Below, in pieces: positions 1 through 8,892 of a stretch of DNA of 64,000 nucleotides. How positions within the stretch are numbered: position 1 is the stretch's first letter; each line of letters starts with the position of its first letter. The notes under the pieces were generated by a model. It did not search any database, was not told the DNA's origin, and worked only from the letters and a program-made list of their open reading frames with translations. The stretch covers positions 62,001 through 126,000 of the forward strand of contig JACPVX010000051.1 of assembly GCA_016191555.1 (NCBI GenBank). The letters run 5' to 3'. The position numbers and the translations under genes were made by a program. This DNA is from Bacteroidota bacterium (GTDB taxonomy: Bacteria > Bacteroidota > Bacteroidia > Cytophagales > Cyclobacteriaceae).

Positions 1-584
1 GTGCTGGTGTTTATCCAGCTGGTGGTCGTCCTGATAATAACAGCGTAGTTAATACTGCTTACAATAAGCCAACTAAACGTGGTGATGGTGCGAATGGAGC
101 TGGTATTGAGCCAATTTGGATGGCATTCTACACTGACTTCATTAAAGCGGAAATTTCTGCCAGAAGAGGAGATCCTGTAACAGCAAAAACGCAATTGAAT
201 ACTGCTATTAATAATTCAATTACAGCAGTGAAGGCTTTTGCTGTAAGCCGTGCTCAGGCGGTATCACCAGCTTCCTTAGAGCCATCAACTCCTGCTTACT
301 TGACGGCAGTAAACGCAGCGTATGATGCAGCTACCCTAAAGACAGATGTAATTGGACGTGAGTTCTATATCGCAGCTTTCGGTAATGGAGTTGAGCAATA
401 CAACAATTATAGAAGAACCAGTGCTCCACGTAACTTACAACCAACATTACAAACTGGCTCAGGTCCTTGGACTCGTTCATTCCCTTATCCTGCTACTTAC
501 ACTACATTGGCAGGTAAAGAGGCTAAACCTAACGAACAGGTGAACAAGGTATTCTGGGATGGTAATACTGATATACTTAATTAA
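1..584 (+). CDS. SusD/RagB-family outer-membrane lipoprotein, C-terminal part
   Basis: The reading frame is open from base 3 and the start lies outside the window, so only about 193 C-terminal residues are visible. The segment with FIKAEISARRGD followed by an Ala/Asn-rich helix resembles the TPR-like helices of SusD proteins, where a mobile acidic helix precedes 'A..QL..AI..S'. The later YNNYRRT and the Pro/Tyr-rich end (RSFPYPATY, then PNEQVN) match the 'W.E.RRT..P' and 'R.PYP..E...N' tail of the SusD-like_2 subgroup. Such proteins sit on the cell surface and partner a SusC-type TonB receptor, which is presumably upstream of the window. The lipoprotein gene that follows after 9 bases is probably in the same operon. 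The substrate cannot be inferred. Confidence 0.8.
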   Translation, partial: AGVYPAGGRPDNNSVVNTAYNKPTKRGDGANGAGIEPIWMAFYTDFIKAEISARRGDPVTAKTQLNTAINNSITAVKAFAVSRAQAVSPASLEPSTPAYLTAVNAAYDAATLKTDVIGREFYIAAFGNGVEQYNNYRRTSAPRNLQPTLQTGSGPWTRSFPYPATYTTLAGKEAKPNEQVNKVFWDGNTDILN

Positions 585-593
585 TTAATTATT

Positions 594-1559
594 ATGAAAA
601 AGATAGCATATAGTTTAGTTCTATTAGTTGCGCTTTCTTTTGTTTATTCGTCTTGCAGTGATGACTCTTTAGATCCATTACAAGTGAATAGCATTAAGAA
701 GGGTAAGCTACTTGCCTTACGTGGTACTGTTTTAACGAACGTGTACTCCAAAGGCTTGCCAGCGGCTGAATTCTTTCCGCGTATTGCAACAGCGAATGAC
801 AAGTTTGTGTTCGAGGCTGAGTATTTGGCCGAAGACCCAAAGTCATTACAATCTGTAGATTTCTATGTTCTGAAGAAGGTAGGAACTACTACTACTCGTG
901 AACTTGTAAAGAATGTTCCGTTTTCTGCTTTTGTGAATGATGGAAAGTATAAGAATCCTTGGGTTACTGTTACCATCACGCTTAGCGAAATCCTTCCTAA
1001 GTTAGGTTTGTCTAACACTTTCCCGTTGGATAATACAACGATCAATACTCTACTTACTACTTATAAGTTTGGTATTAACGTGGAAGGCGATCTAAATTTA
1101 ACGGATGGCTCAAAGGCTTTGGCTGCTAACGTAGTCGCTGCCGGTCTTTTCCAAAGTGATCAGTTCTATCCTGCACAGAAGCTGGTTTATACTGTAACTG
1201 ACTATTGTTCTTATGTTCAGAACTCATGGGCTGCTACTTATACAGCAAATGAAGTGTATTCAAATACAGTTTATGGTCCATACAATTTGACATTCACGCA
1301 GGACGGAACGGATCTTAATAGATTTAATACATCCAATTTCTGGGATAGCGGGTATTCAGCATATATGGTGTTTTCTCCATCTTCGAATCCTTCTACTCAG
1401 ACAGTAACATTCCCTGCTCAAGCAGTTGGTGGTGGCGGTAACATTCTAGCTGGCTCTACCGGGACGTATGACCAGTGTACTGGAATTGTCAACATCAACC
1501 TTTCTTATAAGGAAGGTTCAGCTACCTACGACTGGAGATACAACTTAGTAAGACAATAG
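594..1559 (+). CDS. Hypothetical exported lipoprotein of a SusCD-type operon
   Basis: A 321-residue protein with a clear lipoprotein signal: a basic start, a hydrophobic stretch and the lipobox VYSSC, with Cys20 followed by Ser-Asp-Asp. Acidic residues after the Cys fit surface or periplasmic retention in Bacteroidota. The body is rich in Thr, Val and Tyr and looks like beta-sandwich material. No named family was recognised. It starts 9 bases after the SusD-like gene and is followed by a strong terminator, so it is the last gene of that operon. By position it may be an accessory surface glycan- or peptide-binding lipoprotein, which is inference from context only. Confidence 0.75.
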   Translation: MKKIAYSLVLLVALSFVYSSCSDDSLDPLQVNSIKKGKLLALRGTVLTNVYSKGLPAAEFFPRIATANDKFVFEAEYLAEDPKSLQSVDFYVLKKVGTTTTRELVKNVPFSAFVNDGKYKNPWVTVTITLSEILPKLGLSNTFPLDNTTINTLLTTYKFGINVEGDLNLTDGSKALAANVVAAGLFQSDQFYPAQKLVYTVTDYCSYVQNSWAATYTANEVYSNTVYGPYNLTFTQDGTDLNRFNTSNFWDSGYSAYMVFSPSSNPSTQTVTFPAQAVGGGGNILAGSTGTYDQCTGIVNINLSYKEGSATYDWRYNLVRQ

Positions 1560-1587
1560 TTCGATCTAGTAATAGGTGTATAAGCAT

Positions 1588-1615
1588 GAAGAGCCACTCA
1601 TTTGAGTGGCTCTTC
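1588..1615 (+). terminator. Intrinsic terminator after the SusD operon
   Basis: A perfect 13-bp stem (1588-1600 with 1603-1615) and a 2-base loop are followed by TATTTTA. It lies 29 bases after the stop codon of the lipoprotein gene and ends the plus-strand operon. Confidence 0.85.
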
Positions 1616-1970
1616 TATTTTACAATGAGTTGTAACGGATCGGTAAACCATTAAATAGATAAGTGGTTAAATCCGAAACAGATTTGAGATAACCTGACAA
1701 TGGGTTTTCAATTATATTCTACCACAATTATGAAAGGCGAAGTTGTAGAGGAAAGCATTGTCAATTTGATAGATGTATGGAGATTTAGTTTTCCCCTAAT
1801 TAATTTCCATCATTTGATTAATACACCACACGACATCGCATATTTGAGTAAATCATCCGCTCATACACCGCGCCCAGATTTTACACGACAGGTAATGTGA
1901 TCATCTTTTCCGATGATTTTTCCACATAGGACTTCTCCCACAACATTACATGCCAATAACGATGAGGATT
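1616..1970. other. Intergenic stretch with no recognised feature
   Basis: About 355 bases separate two convergent transcription units. A 66-codon open frame at 1700-1900 has no recognisable protein character. A short imperfect hairpin (ATCATC...GATGAT near 1901-1920) precedes a T-rich stretch but is too weak to call a terminator. Nothing else was seen. Confidence 0.5.
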
Positions 1971-4346
1971 TTAGTGAAAGCTAATATTTATTTGGGCTAC
2001 TGTCTCAAAAGGCTCTCCATTTAAGGATAGCCCTCTAACAACAATATCGAATGTCCCCATTTTATCAGAGGTGAAGAATTCAATAGCAGCCTTACCTGAT
2101 TGATTTAGATTTAGTGATGGGCTCCACATAAGTGAGGCGCGGATGTCAGGCATTGAATTGTTGGTGAATGTATTGTAATCGATGTTACGGTATTCACTTG
2201 GACTGGTCAATCCCTGAATGTTCAAAATAGTGCTATTTGCAATGATCGTGGAATTAGAGGGTTTTTTTGTTTTAACTAGAACCACACCGTTTTTGCCCAA
2301 TGGGCCTAATCGATTGAGTTTGTTATAGTCATTAATGATTTTGATTGTTAAGATATCAACTGGTTTCAAGCCCAAAAATGAGTTGATATTTTTGGTAAGT
2401 ATTCCATCAATGATAAATAGGGGTTCTCCTTTTGCAGTTACATAGTTGGTGTTTTTAATATTTTGATTGATCAATAATCTTACGGAGGCAGTATTTCCTT
2501 TTTTCTTGTTCTGTAAAAAAGGGATTACTTCTCTCACTAGGTCTTCCATGGTAGGGAAAGAAATATAATCTTGAACATTAACACTCATATCTACGCCCAT
2601 TGCTTCTTCTTCGAAACGCGTATTAAGATCTTCCACTTCATTGGTTATTGTTCTTTTAGATCCATAGAAGTTGTACGACTTTTCTACAATTCTCTTCTTT
2701 TCAACATACTCACCATACAAGTCGATCGAATCTTTTAGCGTAAATCCGGTTTGTGGACGAACGGCAATTCTTCCATCATCAGGTAGAATTTCGAAAGGCT
2801 CATTCACTTCTTTACCGTTTTGTTCCAGTATATAGAATAATTGATCATCTCCGAAAAAGTCGTAGAGAAAGGGAAGTTCAAATCGCCCGTCTTTTAATGT
2901 ATGTCCAACGTAGCCAATCATATTATTCTGAAGGTATCCCATAATTAATGTCGAATCGGGAACCGATTTGCCAGAATTCTTGTAGATCACTTTACCTTTT
3001 AGCTTAAGGCTACTACTAATTGACTTAGTAGGTTTTACGTTATTGCTAGTTAATATCAGTGACCAAGGAATGGATGCATTACTTCTACCTGCCAAAGCAT
3101 AATCTATAAACTTCAATTTTTCTTCTGTCAATTCTTTTCGTAAAATGTCATCGGTTAGAATTGAATTGTATGGGTAGGGGACTAACACTTCTTCTACAAA
3201 CGAGTGTGAGATACTATTTTTAAATAGTTCCTTTTGATAGACTGAGACGCTAAAATCTCCTTGAACGGAATTGCCAAAGACATCTTTAGAACTCAAATCC
3301 AAGGTTATTTTTTTTCTGGGTGAGGCTTCACTAATTAGTGGGGTTAGAGTCGTAACTATTGTGGGTTCATATTTAAAAAATACTCGTTCACTTATGACGG
3401 TTCCCTTTTGATCAAGCACAGTTGCGTAACTAATACCGTTTTTGATCGCATCTTTAGGGAGATTTACCTCAAATCGCCCTTTTGGATCAAAAGCAATAGG
3501 AGTGGAGAATGCAATTTTTCTTCTGTTGGTAACAATTAAGTAGCTCTCTCTCTTTTGAAATTCTGATTGAAGAGGTGTTAGTATTGTGATTTTGCGAGTA
3601 GATGCGTTTGAAAGTTCCGCCATTTTAATAATACAGCCATCAGATTTCGCAGCCATCAAAGGGATTTTAACTCCTTCCGATTCCATTTCAGCAAAATAGG
3701 ATTCCCCTTTTTGGGGTGAGAAAGATAATGTGGTGATTTTATTTTTGGCTGCTGTAAATTGCGCCACCTCTTCATTCCTGCTATTTTTTATCCTTCCCGT
3801 TCCTGTTTTAGTAGATTGTATGATGAGTGTATTTTCCACATCGGATACAAATCCACCTTCATAAGAGATAAGAAGGCATGACGAAGAGCTACCAGTCCGA
3901 AACGAAAGTTGTCGTTTTTCCACGATAGCTATTTCTTTCGTAAAAAGTATAGCGCTCGCATCGTCCATGTTTTGCGCATAACTTACAGTAAATAAATATA
4001 CTCCTGGTGCTGTGAGAGCAGAGATCGCCATTTGATTATTGGCTCTTCCATTGACTACACTAAAATTTGTTTTTTGAATGGCTTTGCCATTTGAATCGTA
4101 GATGGACAATGACAAAATTTTCTTCCCTTTTACAGCGGTCATATCTTCATTTAAAAGATAAACTTGAAAGAATGCAGTGTCGGCTATAGCATATTTATCC
4201 TGATTGAAAATTAAAATGGCTTGATCAACGGGATTATATTTTACATACTCTTCCAGTTTTTGTTTAAGTGTCGCCACAAAATCTTCAGCTGGTTTGGTGG
4301 CTATAAATAGACAGCTAATAAATGCGAGAGTAATTATTTTTTTCAT
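1971..4346 (-). CDS. Exported MG2-like protein with a C-terminal TonB-receptor plug-like domain
   Basis: This 791-residue protein begins with a signal peptide (MKKIITLAFISCLFIA). Residues of roughly 40-150 look like a macroglobulin MG2-type domain, with 'IFNQDKYAIADTAFFQVYLLN' reading as the 'd+..Y.pGd.i.fk.y' pattern. Several beta-rich domains follow. At about 620-690 there is a plug-like segment (EPLFIIDGI, then LGKNGVVLVKTK) as in SusC/RagA plugs, but no beta-barrel follows. The tail has the 'DIRASLMWSP...SGKAAIEFFTSD' pattern seen in other Bacteroidota proteins of this kind. It is last in a minus-strand array behind four DUF4249 modules and a TonB receptor, 56 bases after the preceding gene. 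A role as a large periplasmic or surface partner of that receptor is inference. Confidence 0.7.
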   Translation of the reverse strand: MKKIITLAFISCLFIATKPAEDFVATLKQKLEEYVKYNPVDQAILIFNQDKYAIADTAFFQVYLLNEDMTAVKGKKILSLSIYDSNGKAIQKTNFSVVNGRANNQMAISALTAPGVYLFTVSYAQNMDDASAILFTKEIAIVEKRQLSFRTGSSSSCLLISYEGGFVSDVENTLIIQSTKTGTGRIKNSRNEEVAQFTAAKNKITTLSFSPQKGESYFAEMESEGVKIPLMAAKSDGCIIKMAELSNASTRKITILTPLQSEFQKRESYLIVTNRRKIAFSTPIAFDPKGRFEVNLPKDAIKNGISYATVLDQKGTVISERVFFKYEPTIVTTLTPLISEASPRKKITLDLSSKDVFGNSVQGDFSVSVYQKELFKNSISHSFVEEVLVPYPYNSILTDDILRKELTEEKLKFIDYALAGRSNASIPWSLILTSNNVKPTKSISSSLKLKGKVIYKNSGKSVPDSTLIMGYLQNNMIGYVGHTLKDGRFELPFLYDFFGDDQLFYILEQNGKEVNEPFEILPDDGRIAVRPQTGFTLKDSIDLYGEYVEKKRIVEKSYNFYGSKRTITNEVEDLNTRFEEEAMGVDMSVNVQDYISFPTMEDLVREVIPFLQNKKKGNTASVRLLINQNIKNTNYVTAKGEPLFIIDGILTKNINSFLGLKPVDILTIKIINDYNKLNRLGPLGKNGVVLVKTKKPSNSTIIANSTILNIQGLTSPSEYRNIDYNTFTNNSMPDIRASLMWSPSLNLNQSGKAAIEFFTSDKMGTFDIVVRGLSLNGEPFETVAQINISFH

Positions 4347-4402
4347 TTCAGGTGGATAATAGGATTCAAATGATGGGCTCTAGTTGGGTGTATTAAATTT
4401 AA

Positions 4403-5590
4403 TTATTTCCAGTCGGTTGGTTTTTGAGTAGTTGAGTGGGCAAAAGCGCCTAAACAAGATTCTCTAATTACGAATGGATCGGTGATGAATTCTTCATAAA
4501 TCACTCCTCCGGTAGGAATATAGCGTGGAGGAAGTGATGGTGGTTCAGGGATAATGCCTGCGCCAATTGGAATGCTGTTGGCATTAAGGAATATTATTTT
4601 TTTTGAAACAGCGGAAGCTTGGAAATAACCATACACTGTAGCTTTCCCATTTGTAAGAAAAATGTTAGAAGTTGCTTGGCCAATAGGAGGCTGAAATAAG
4701 CTACTAGCTCCGTCTTTTTGGTCGCGAATTATTTTCCAGAAGTTGTAAGCTGATTTAGTCAAACTCATTTGTTCTACTTTTACCATAGTCTTATCCCAAA
4801 AAGGCCAAAATTCTACAGGAATTACTCCAACGTCAACTCTTTTATATTGATTATTTACAACAAAACTACTCTCGCTAATATGGGGTTTGCTATCCACTAA
4901 ATCGGCCCAACATTCACAGCACTCACACGGTTTTACCGCAATTAATTTATCAAATCTGCTATCATAAATGTGTCCACTGCATGGGCGGGGGTCTTTCTTG
5001 GGTGGAGGAGGGGGTTCCGCTGGTTTGGCCCCTAAAATAATGTGTAGTTCTGGCGATGTCATTACTCGGTACGTGCCAGTCACCTTCCAAAGATAAAAGT
5101 TATCAGTGTTTTGTTCACCTTTGGAATCCATAAATATTCTGAATTGATACTTTGAGGTTCCTTCTTCAGTTTGCACGGTTTGAAATTCATAATAAACGCT
5201 ATCCACAACCCCTGCTGGTGATATGATCTCCGGAATGGATTCGTAGATTTTTCCATCGCGCATTTCAATTTTGACTTTATACGATTTACCAATTTCACCC
5301 CGGATACCCAATGGGTTTGTTTGGTATACGCCATCGCTAGTTTCAGTTAGTGTTTCAGAAAGTCCGGTGTTGTCAATAATTGAAACTGATTTTGCTGAAA
5401 CTTTCAATGGCGTGGATAATTCATTTAATTTCTGTGTACGCGTTAGCTTTATTGTATAGGGACCAGGTGTATTCGTTATTCGGCCATCTACAACAAGAAT
5501 GGAATTTCCTTCTGGTGTTTCATATTCAAATACGTCCACGCAAGAATCTTGCAGAACTAGTAAGCAAAATATGACGAGTGACCGTTTCAT
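4403..5590 (-). CDS. DUF4249-family lipoprotein
   Basis: 395 residues with a lipoprotein signal (MKRSLVIFCLLVLQDSC), then the DUF4249 landmarks: 'LVVDGRITNTPGPYTIKLTRT', 'GVYQTNPLGIRGEIGKSYKVKIE' and a PCECCECW cysteine cluster near residue 175. ATG at 5590 was chosen over an in-frame TTG at 5596. The ATG begins the signal peptide and overlaps the stop of the upstream gene as ATGA (5587-5590), a typical translational-coupling arrangement. A proline-rich linker (KPAEPPPPPKKDPRP) precedes the Cys cluster. The family's molecular function is not established. Linkage to an STN-type TonB receptor suggests a surface lipoprotein that helps import or assemble something at the outer membrane. Confidence 0.85.
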   Translation of the reverse strand: MKRSLVIFCLLVLQDSCVDVFEYETPEGNSILVVDGRITNTPGPYTIKLTRTQKLNELSTPLKVSAKSVSIIDNTGLSETLTETSDGVYQTNPLGIRGEIGKSYKVKIEMRDGKIYESIPEIISPAGVVDSVYYEFQTVQTEEGTSKYQFRIFMDSKGEQNTDNFYLWKVTGTYRVMTSPELHIILGAKPAEPPPPPKKDPRPCSGHIYDSRFDKLIAVKPCECCECWADLVDSKPHISESSFVVNNQYKRVDVGVIPVEFWPFWDKTMVKVEQMSLTKSAYNFWKIIRDQKDGASSLFQPPIGQATSNIFLTNGKATVYGYFQASAVSKKIIFLNANSIPIGAGIIPEPPSLPPRYIPTGGVIYEEFITDPFVIRESCLGAFAHSTTQKPTDWK

Positions 5591-7791
5591 TTCCAATCAG
5601 CAGGTTTTTCAGTGGTGGAATGTCGAAAAGCAAGTAAGCAGGATTCCCGTATTACAAAGGGTTCGGTATAATACTCATCAATTAAACTTTGAGGATCATC
5701 TGGTTTTGGAATAAATCGAGGTGGCAACCCCGGAGGTTCAGGAATAGCTACCGGACCCAACGGAATATCCAAATAGGAAAGAAAAAAGACTTTCTTCGCT
5801 ACCGAAGCGGCAAAGAAATAACCTTGCACTTCTTCTTCGCCTGTTGTTAAACGAATATTGGAGCGCGCCTTACCGATAGAAGGCTGGAATAAACTTCGTG
5901 CACCGTCCTTCTGATCTTTAACTGTTTTCCAATAGTTGTAGGCTGACTTCGACAAACTTAGCTGTTGAACTGTCACCATTGTTTTCTCCCAGAAATACCA
6001 AAACTCTACAGGAATGACACCCATATCTACTTTCTTAAATTCCGCATTGGATATGATGTAATTGTCATTTACGTTGGCCTTACTATCAACTTGATTTACC
6101 CAACACTGGCAACATTCACAAGGGTGTACATATCCTAACTTGTTAGTGGCAGGAATAAGCACAAACCCACTGCAGGGCCTGGGTCTCTTTTGCGGTACGG
6201 GCCTCGTCAGGAGAATGTATAACTCCGGAGAAGTGATAACCTTATAGGTTCCAATCAATTTCCATAAGAAATAGTTATCACCTTCTGTGTTTCCATGCGA
6301 ATCCATGAAAATTCTGAATTGATAGCGCGTAATATTTTTATCTGAGACTATTTTTTCAAACTCGTAATAGGCAGTATCTACTCTTCCGGCCGGAGTAATT
6401 TTTTCGGGCGTTGATTGGAATACTTTGCCATCATTTAATTCAATTCGAACGAAATACTCTTTGCCCATCTGTCCTCTAATTCCAGTTGGGCTTGTTTGAT
6501 AAACTCCGGCATCTTTTTCCGTGAGTTGCTCACTGTTACCATCCGCATCGAAAATCTTGACAGATTTAGCAGACACACTTATAAATGGAAGAAAGTCGGC
6601 TGTTCTTCTAGTTCTGGATAATCGTACCGTATATGGACCAGGGGCGTCTGAAATAAAGCCATCTACAACTAATTGAAGGTTATCATTTGGAGATGAATAA
6701 TCTAACACATCGATGCATGAATCGAATAGAATTATTGAGGCGAATAATATGATTTGTGGAAGGGGTGGCGGATCTGGTATGATTACGCCCAAAGGAATAT
6801 CTAAGTAAGAAAGAAAAAAGACTTTCTTTGCTACCGATGCGGCAAAGAAATAGCCTTGTACTTCCTCCTCACCGGTTACTAATTGAATATTTGATCGAGC
6901 CTTCCCAATGGCAGGCTGGAATAAGCTTTGCGCCCCATCTTGTTGATCTTTAACTGTTTTCCAGTAGGTGTAGGCTGACTTCGACAAACTAAGTTGTTGA
7001 ACCATGGTCTTCTCCCAGAAAAACCAAAACTCTACTGGAATGACACCCATATCTACTTTCTTGAATTGTGCGTTGGATACAATGTAATTGTCGCTTACAT
7101 TGGCTTTGCTGTCTACTTTACTTGCCCAACACTGGCAGCACTCGCACGGATGAACATATCCGAGTTTATTCGTTTGTGGGATAACTACAAATCCGCTGCA
7201 GGGTCGAGGATCTTTTATTGGTTTTGGCCGAAGTAAAATGTGTAATTCAGGCGATGTGATTACCTTGTAGGTTCCGATGAGTTTCCATAAGAAATAGTTA
7301 TCACCTTCCGTGTTCCCACGCGAATCCATGAAAATTCTGAATTGATGGTTCACAATTCCTTTTTGTGATACAACTTTTTCAAACTCAAAATAAGCAGTGT
7401 CTATTTTCCCTGCCGGAGTAATTTTTTCAGGGGTAGATTGATAGACTTTGCCATCGTTTAATTCAATCCGCACGAAATAATCTTTGCCCATTTGTCCTCG
7501 GATGCCTGTTGGGCTGGTTTGATAGACACCCGCATCTTTTTCAGTCAGCTGTTCGCTGTTCCCTTCCGTATCTGAAATTGTGACGGATTTTGCAGAAACT
7601 GTTCTGAATGGAAAAAAGCTATTTGCTCTTCTTGTATTGGTTAAACGAACGATGTAGGGCCCGGGCGCATCGGTAATAAAACCATCTACCACCAACTGTA
7701 GGCTGTCATTGGGAGACGAATAATCAAGTTCATCGATACACGAATCGAAAATAACAATAGTAAAAAACAATATCGCTCGATTCGCGCGCAT
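5587..7791 (-). CDS. Double DUF4249 lipoprotein (in-frame fusion of two paralogues)
   Basis: 734 residues, twice the family length. Residues 1-346 form one DUF4249 module with a signal peptide and lipobox Cys18. Residues 347-734 form a second complete module. The join at about 346/347 (base ~6753) runs directly from a proline-rich end (PDPPPLPQ) into IILFASIILFDSC, which is the back half of a second signal peptide with its own lipobox at Cys359 but no Met. The first module lacks the last ~45 residues found at the end of the second (acidic linker, FVIRESCL, ADWK). Both carry VHPCECCQCW. The two halves are about 80% alike at DNA level by eye. This looks like an in-frame deletion or recombination between tandem lipoprotein genes. 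It starts 9 bases after the upstream gene and ends in an ATGA overlap with the next. Confidence 0.85.
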   Translation of the reverse strand: MRANRAILFFTIVIFDSCIDELDYSSPNDSLQLVVDGFITDAPGPYIVRLTNTRRANSFFPFRTVSAKSVTISDTEGNSEQLTEKDAGVYQTSPTGIRGQMGKDYFVRIELNDGKVYQSTPEKITPAGKIDTAYFEFEKVVSQKGIVNHQFRIFMDSRGNTEGDNYFLWKLIGTYKVITSPELHILLRPKPIKDPRPCSGFVVIPQTNKLGYVHPCECCQCWASKVDSKANVSDNYIVSNAQFKKVDMGVIPVEFWFFWEKTMVQQLSLSKSAYTYWKTVKDQQDGAQSLFQPAIGKARSNIQLVTGEEEVQGYFFAASVAKKVFFLSYLDIPLGVIIPDPPPLPQIILFASIILFDSCIDVLDYSSPNDNLQLVVDGFISDAPGPYTVRLSRTRRTADFLPFISVSAKSVKIFDADGNSEQLTEKDAGVYQTSPTGIRGQMGKEYFVRIELNDGKVFQSTPEKITPAGRVDTAYYEFEKIVSDKNITRYQFRIFMDSHGNTEGDNYFLWKLIGTYKVITSPELYILLTRPVPQKRPRPCSGFVLIPATNKLGYVHPCECCQCWVNQVDSKANVNDNYIISNAEFKKVDMGVIPVEFWYFWEKTMVTVQQLSLSKSAYNYWKTVKDQKDGARSLFQPSIGKARSNIRLTTGEEEVQGYFFAASVAKKVFFLSYLDIPLGPVAIPEPPGLPPRFIPKPDDPQSLIDEYYTEPFVIRESCLLAFRHSTTEKPADWK
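5755..7740 (-). repeat. Tandem duplication of a ~960-bp DUF4249 coding unit
   Basis: Two direct repeats, about 6784-7740 and 5755-6717, encode matching ~320-residue modules in the same frame. Long stretches are identical or near-identical at DNA level, for example the segments encoding SLSKSAY and the CECCQCW cluster. The copies differ by point changes and small indels; the first lacks two residues just after KTMV. The neighbouring DUF4249 genes on either side are clearly more diverged copies. Confidence 0.85.
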
Positions 7792-7800
7792 AACTTTAAA

Positions 7801-8892
7801 CTACCATGTTGCAGGTTGTTGATTGGAAGAATAGGGAAAGGCAGCTAAGCACGATTCTGCAATTGGTGGCGGAGCACCTGGAATAGCCCCAACACCAACC
7901 GGAATATCTGAGGGCTGCAGAAAAATTATCTTTTTACTGCTGGAATATGCAGAAAATAATCCCTGCACTCCACCCGTTCCGTTTTTGACCGTCATGTTTG
8001 AAATAGCTTTACCAATGGCCGGTTGAAACAAACTCGATCCACCCGCTTTTTGCTCAGCAACAGTTTTCCAATATGAATATGCCGCCGGTGACAGACTAAT
8101 TTGTTCTACTTGAATCTGCACTTTCTCGAAGAAAGTCCAGTACTCCACCGGAACCAGACCTACTTCGATGTTTGTAAATTTACCATCGGATACAAGTCGA
8201 GCATCGCTGATCACAGGAATGGTATTGATTAAATCTGCCCAACAGGTGCAGCATGTACATGGTCCTACTTGGTCAAGATTTTTAGTATAACCACTGCATG
8301 CTGGCGGATCTGGAATCCTTCCTTCACCTGCAGTAACAGTTCGTAGTTCAGGATGTGTTTCAACTTTATAAGTGCCGGTAAATTTCCAGCGATAGTAGTT
8401 GTTGCCGCCCACCTCACCAGTTGTATTGGCAAAAACTCTGAATTGATATTTAGGCGAACCACTAAGTGGTTGATATTGTTCGAATGTAGTATAGATATCA
8501 TCTACCGATCCGGCAGGTGTAATTTTTTCCGGACTTGATTCATAGACATTTCCATCGCGCGTTTCTACGCGCAAGGTATATTCCCGTCCCATCACACCTT
8601 GAATTCCTGTAGGACTGGTTTGGAAAGTACCTTGAGAAATCTCCGTTAGCACTTCAGAATTTCCAACGTTATCAGAAATTACAACTTTAGAAGCAGAAAC
8701 TGTTTTCGCGCCAGTGAAATCGAGAATTTTCCTCGTCCTACTCAGTTTTACAGTGTATGGGCCAGGCATATCACTAATTGAACCATCTACCACTAACTGA
8801 GTGGCAGCATCAGCCGCATTGTAATCTACTCTATCAACACACGAGTCAATCAGTAATACAAGCACTAAGAGTAAAAAGCAAATCCTTTTCAT
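7801..8892 (-). CDS. DUF4249-family lipoprotein
   Basis: 363 residues with a signal peptide ending in the lipobox LLIDSC (Cys18), then the family pattern 'QLVVDGSISDMPGPYTVKLSRT' and 'TSPTGIQGVMGREYTLRVET', and a PCTCCTCW cluster. It is shorter at the C-terminus than the 395-residue neighbour, because the Pro-rich tail runs straight into AESCLAAFPYSS. Its ATG follows the TAA of the TonB receptor with no gap (TAA at 8893-8895, ATG at 8890-8892), so the two are almost certainly co-transcribed and probably translationally coupled. It is likely the surface partner lipoprotein of that receptor. The substrate is unknown. Confidence 0.85.
   Translation of the reverse strand: MKRICFLLLVLVLLIDSCVDRVDYNAADAATQLVVDGSISDMPGPYTVKLSRTRKILDFTGAKTVSASKVVISDNVGNSEVLTEISQGTFQTSPTGIQGVMGREYTLRVETRDGNVYESSPEKITPAGSVDDIYTTFEQYQPLSGSPKYQFRVFANTTGEVGGNNYYRWKFTGTYKVETHPELRTVTAGEGRIPDPPACSGYTKNLDQVGPCTCCTCWADLINTIPVISDARLVSDGKFTNIEVGLVPVEYWTFFEKVQIQVEQISLSPAAYSYWKTVAEQKAGGSSLFQPAIGKAISNMTVKNGTGGVQGLFSAYSSSKKIIFLQPSDIPVGVGAIPGAPPPIAESCLAAFPYSSNQQPATW

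Noticed and set aside
1700-1900. A 66-codon open frame in the first intergenic region
   Set aside because: No signal, no recognisable family and no ordered composition; it lies after a terminator with no promoter-like box.
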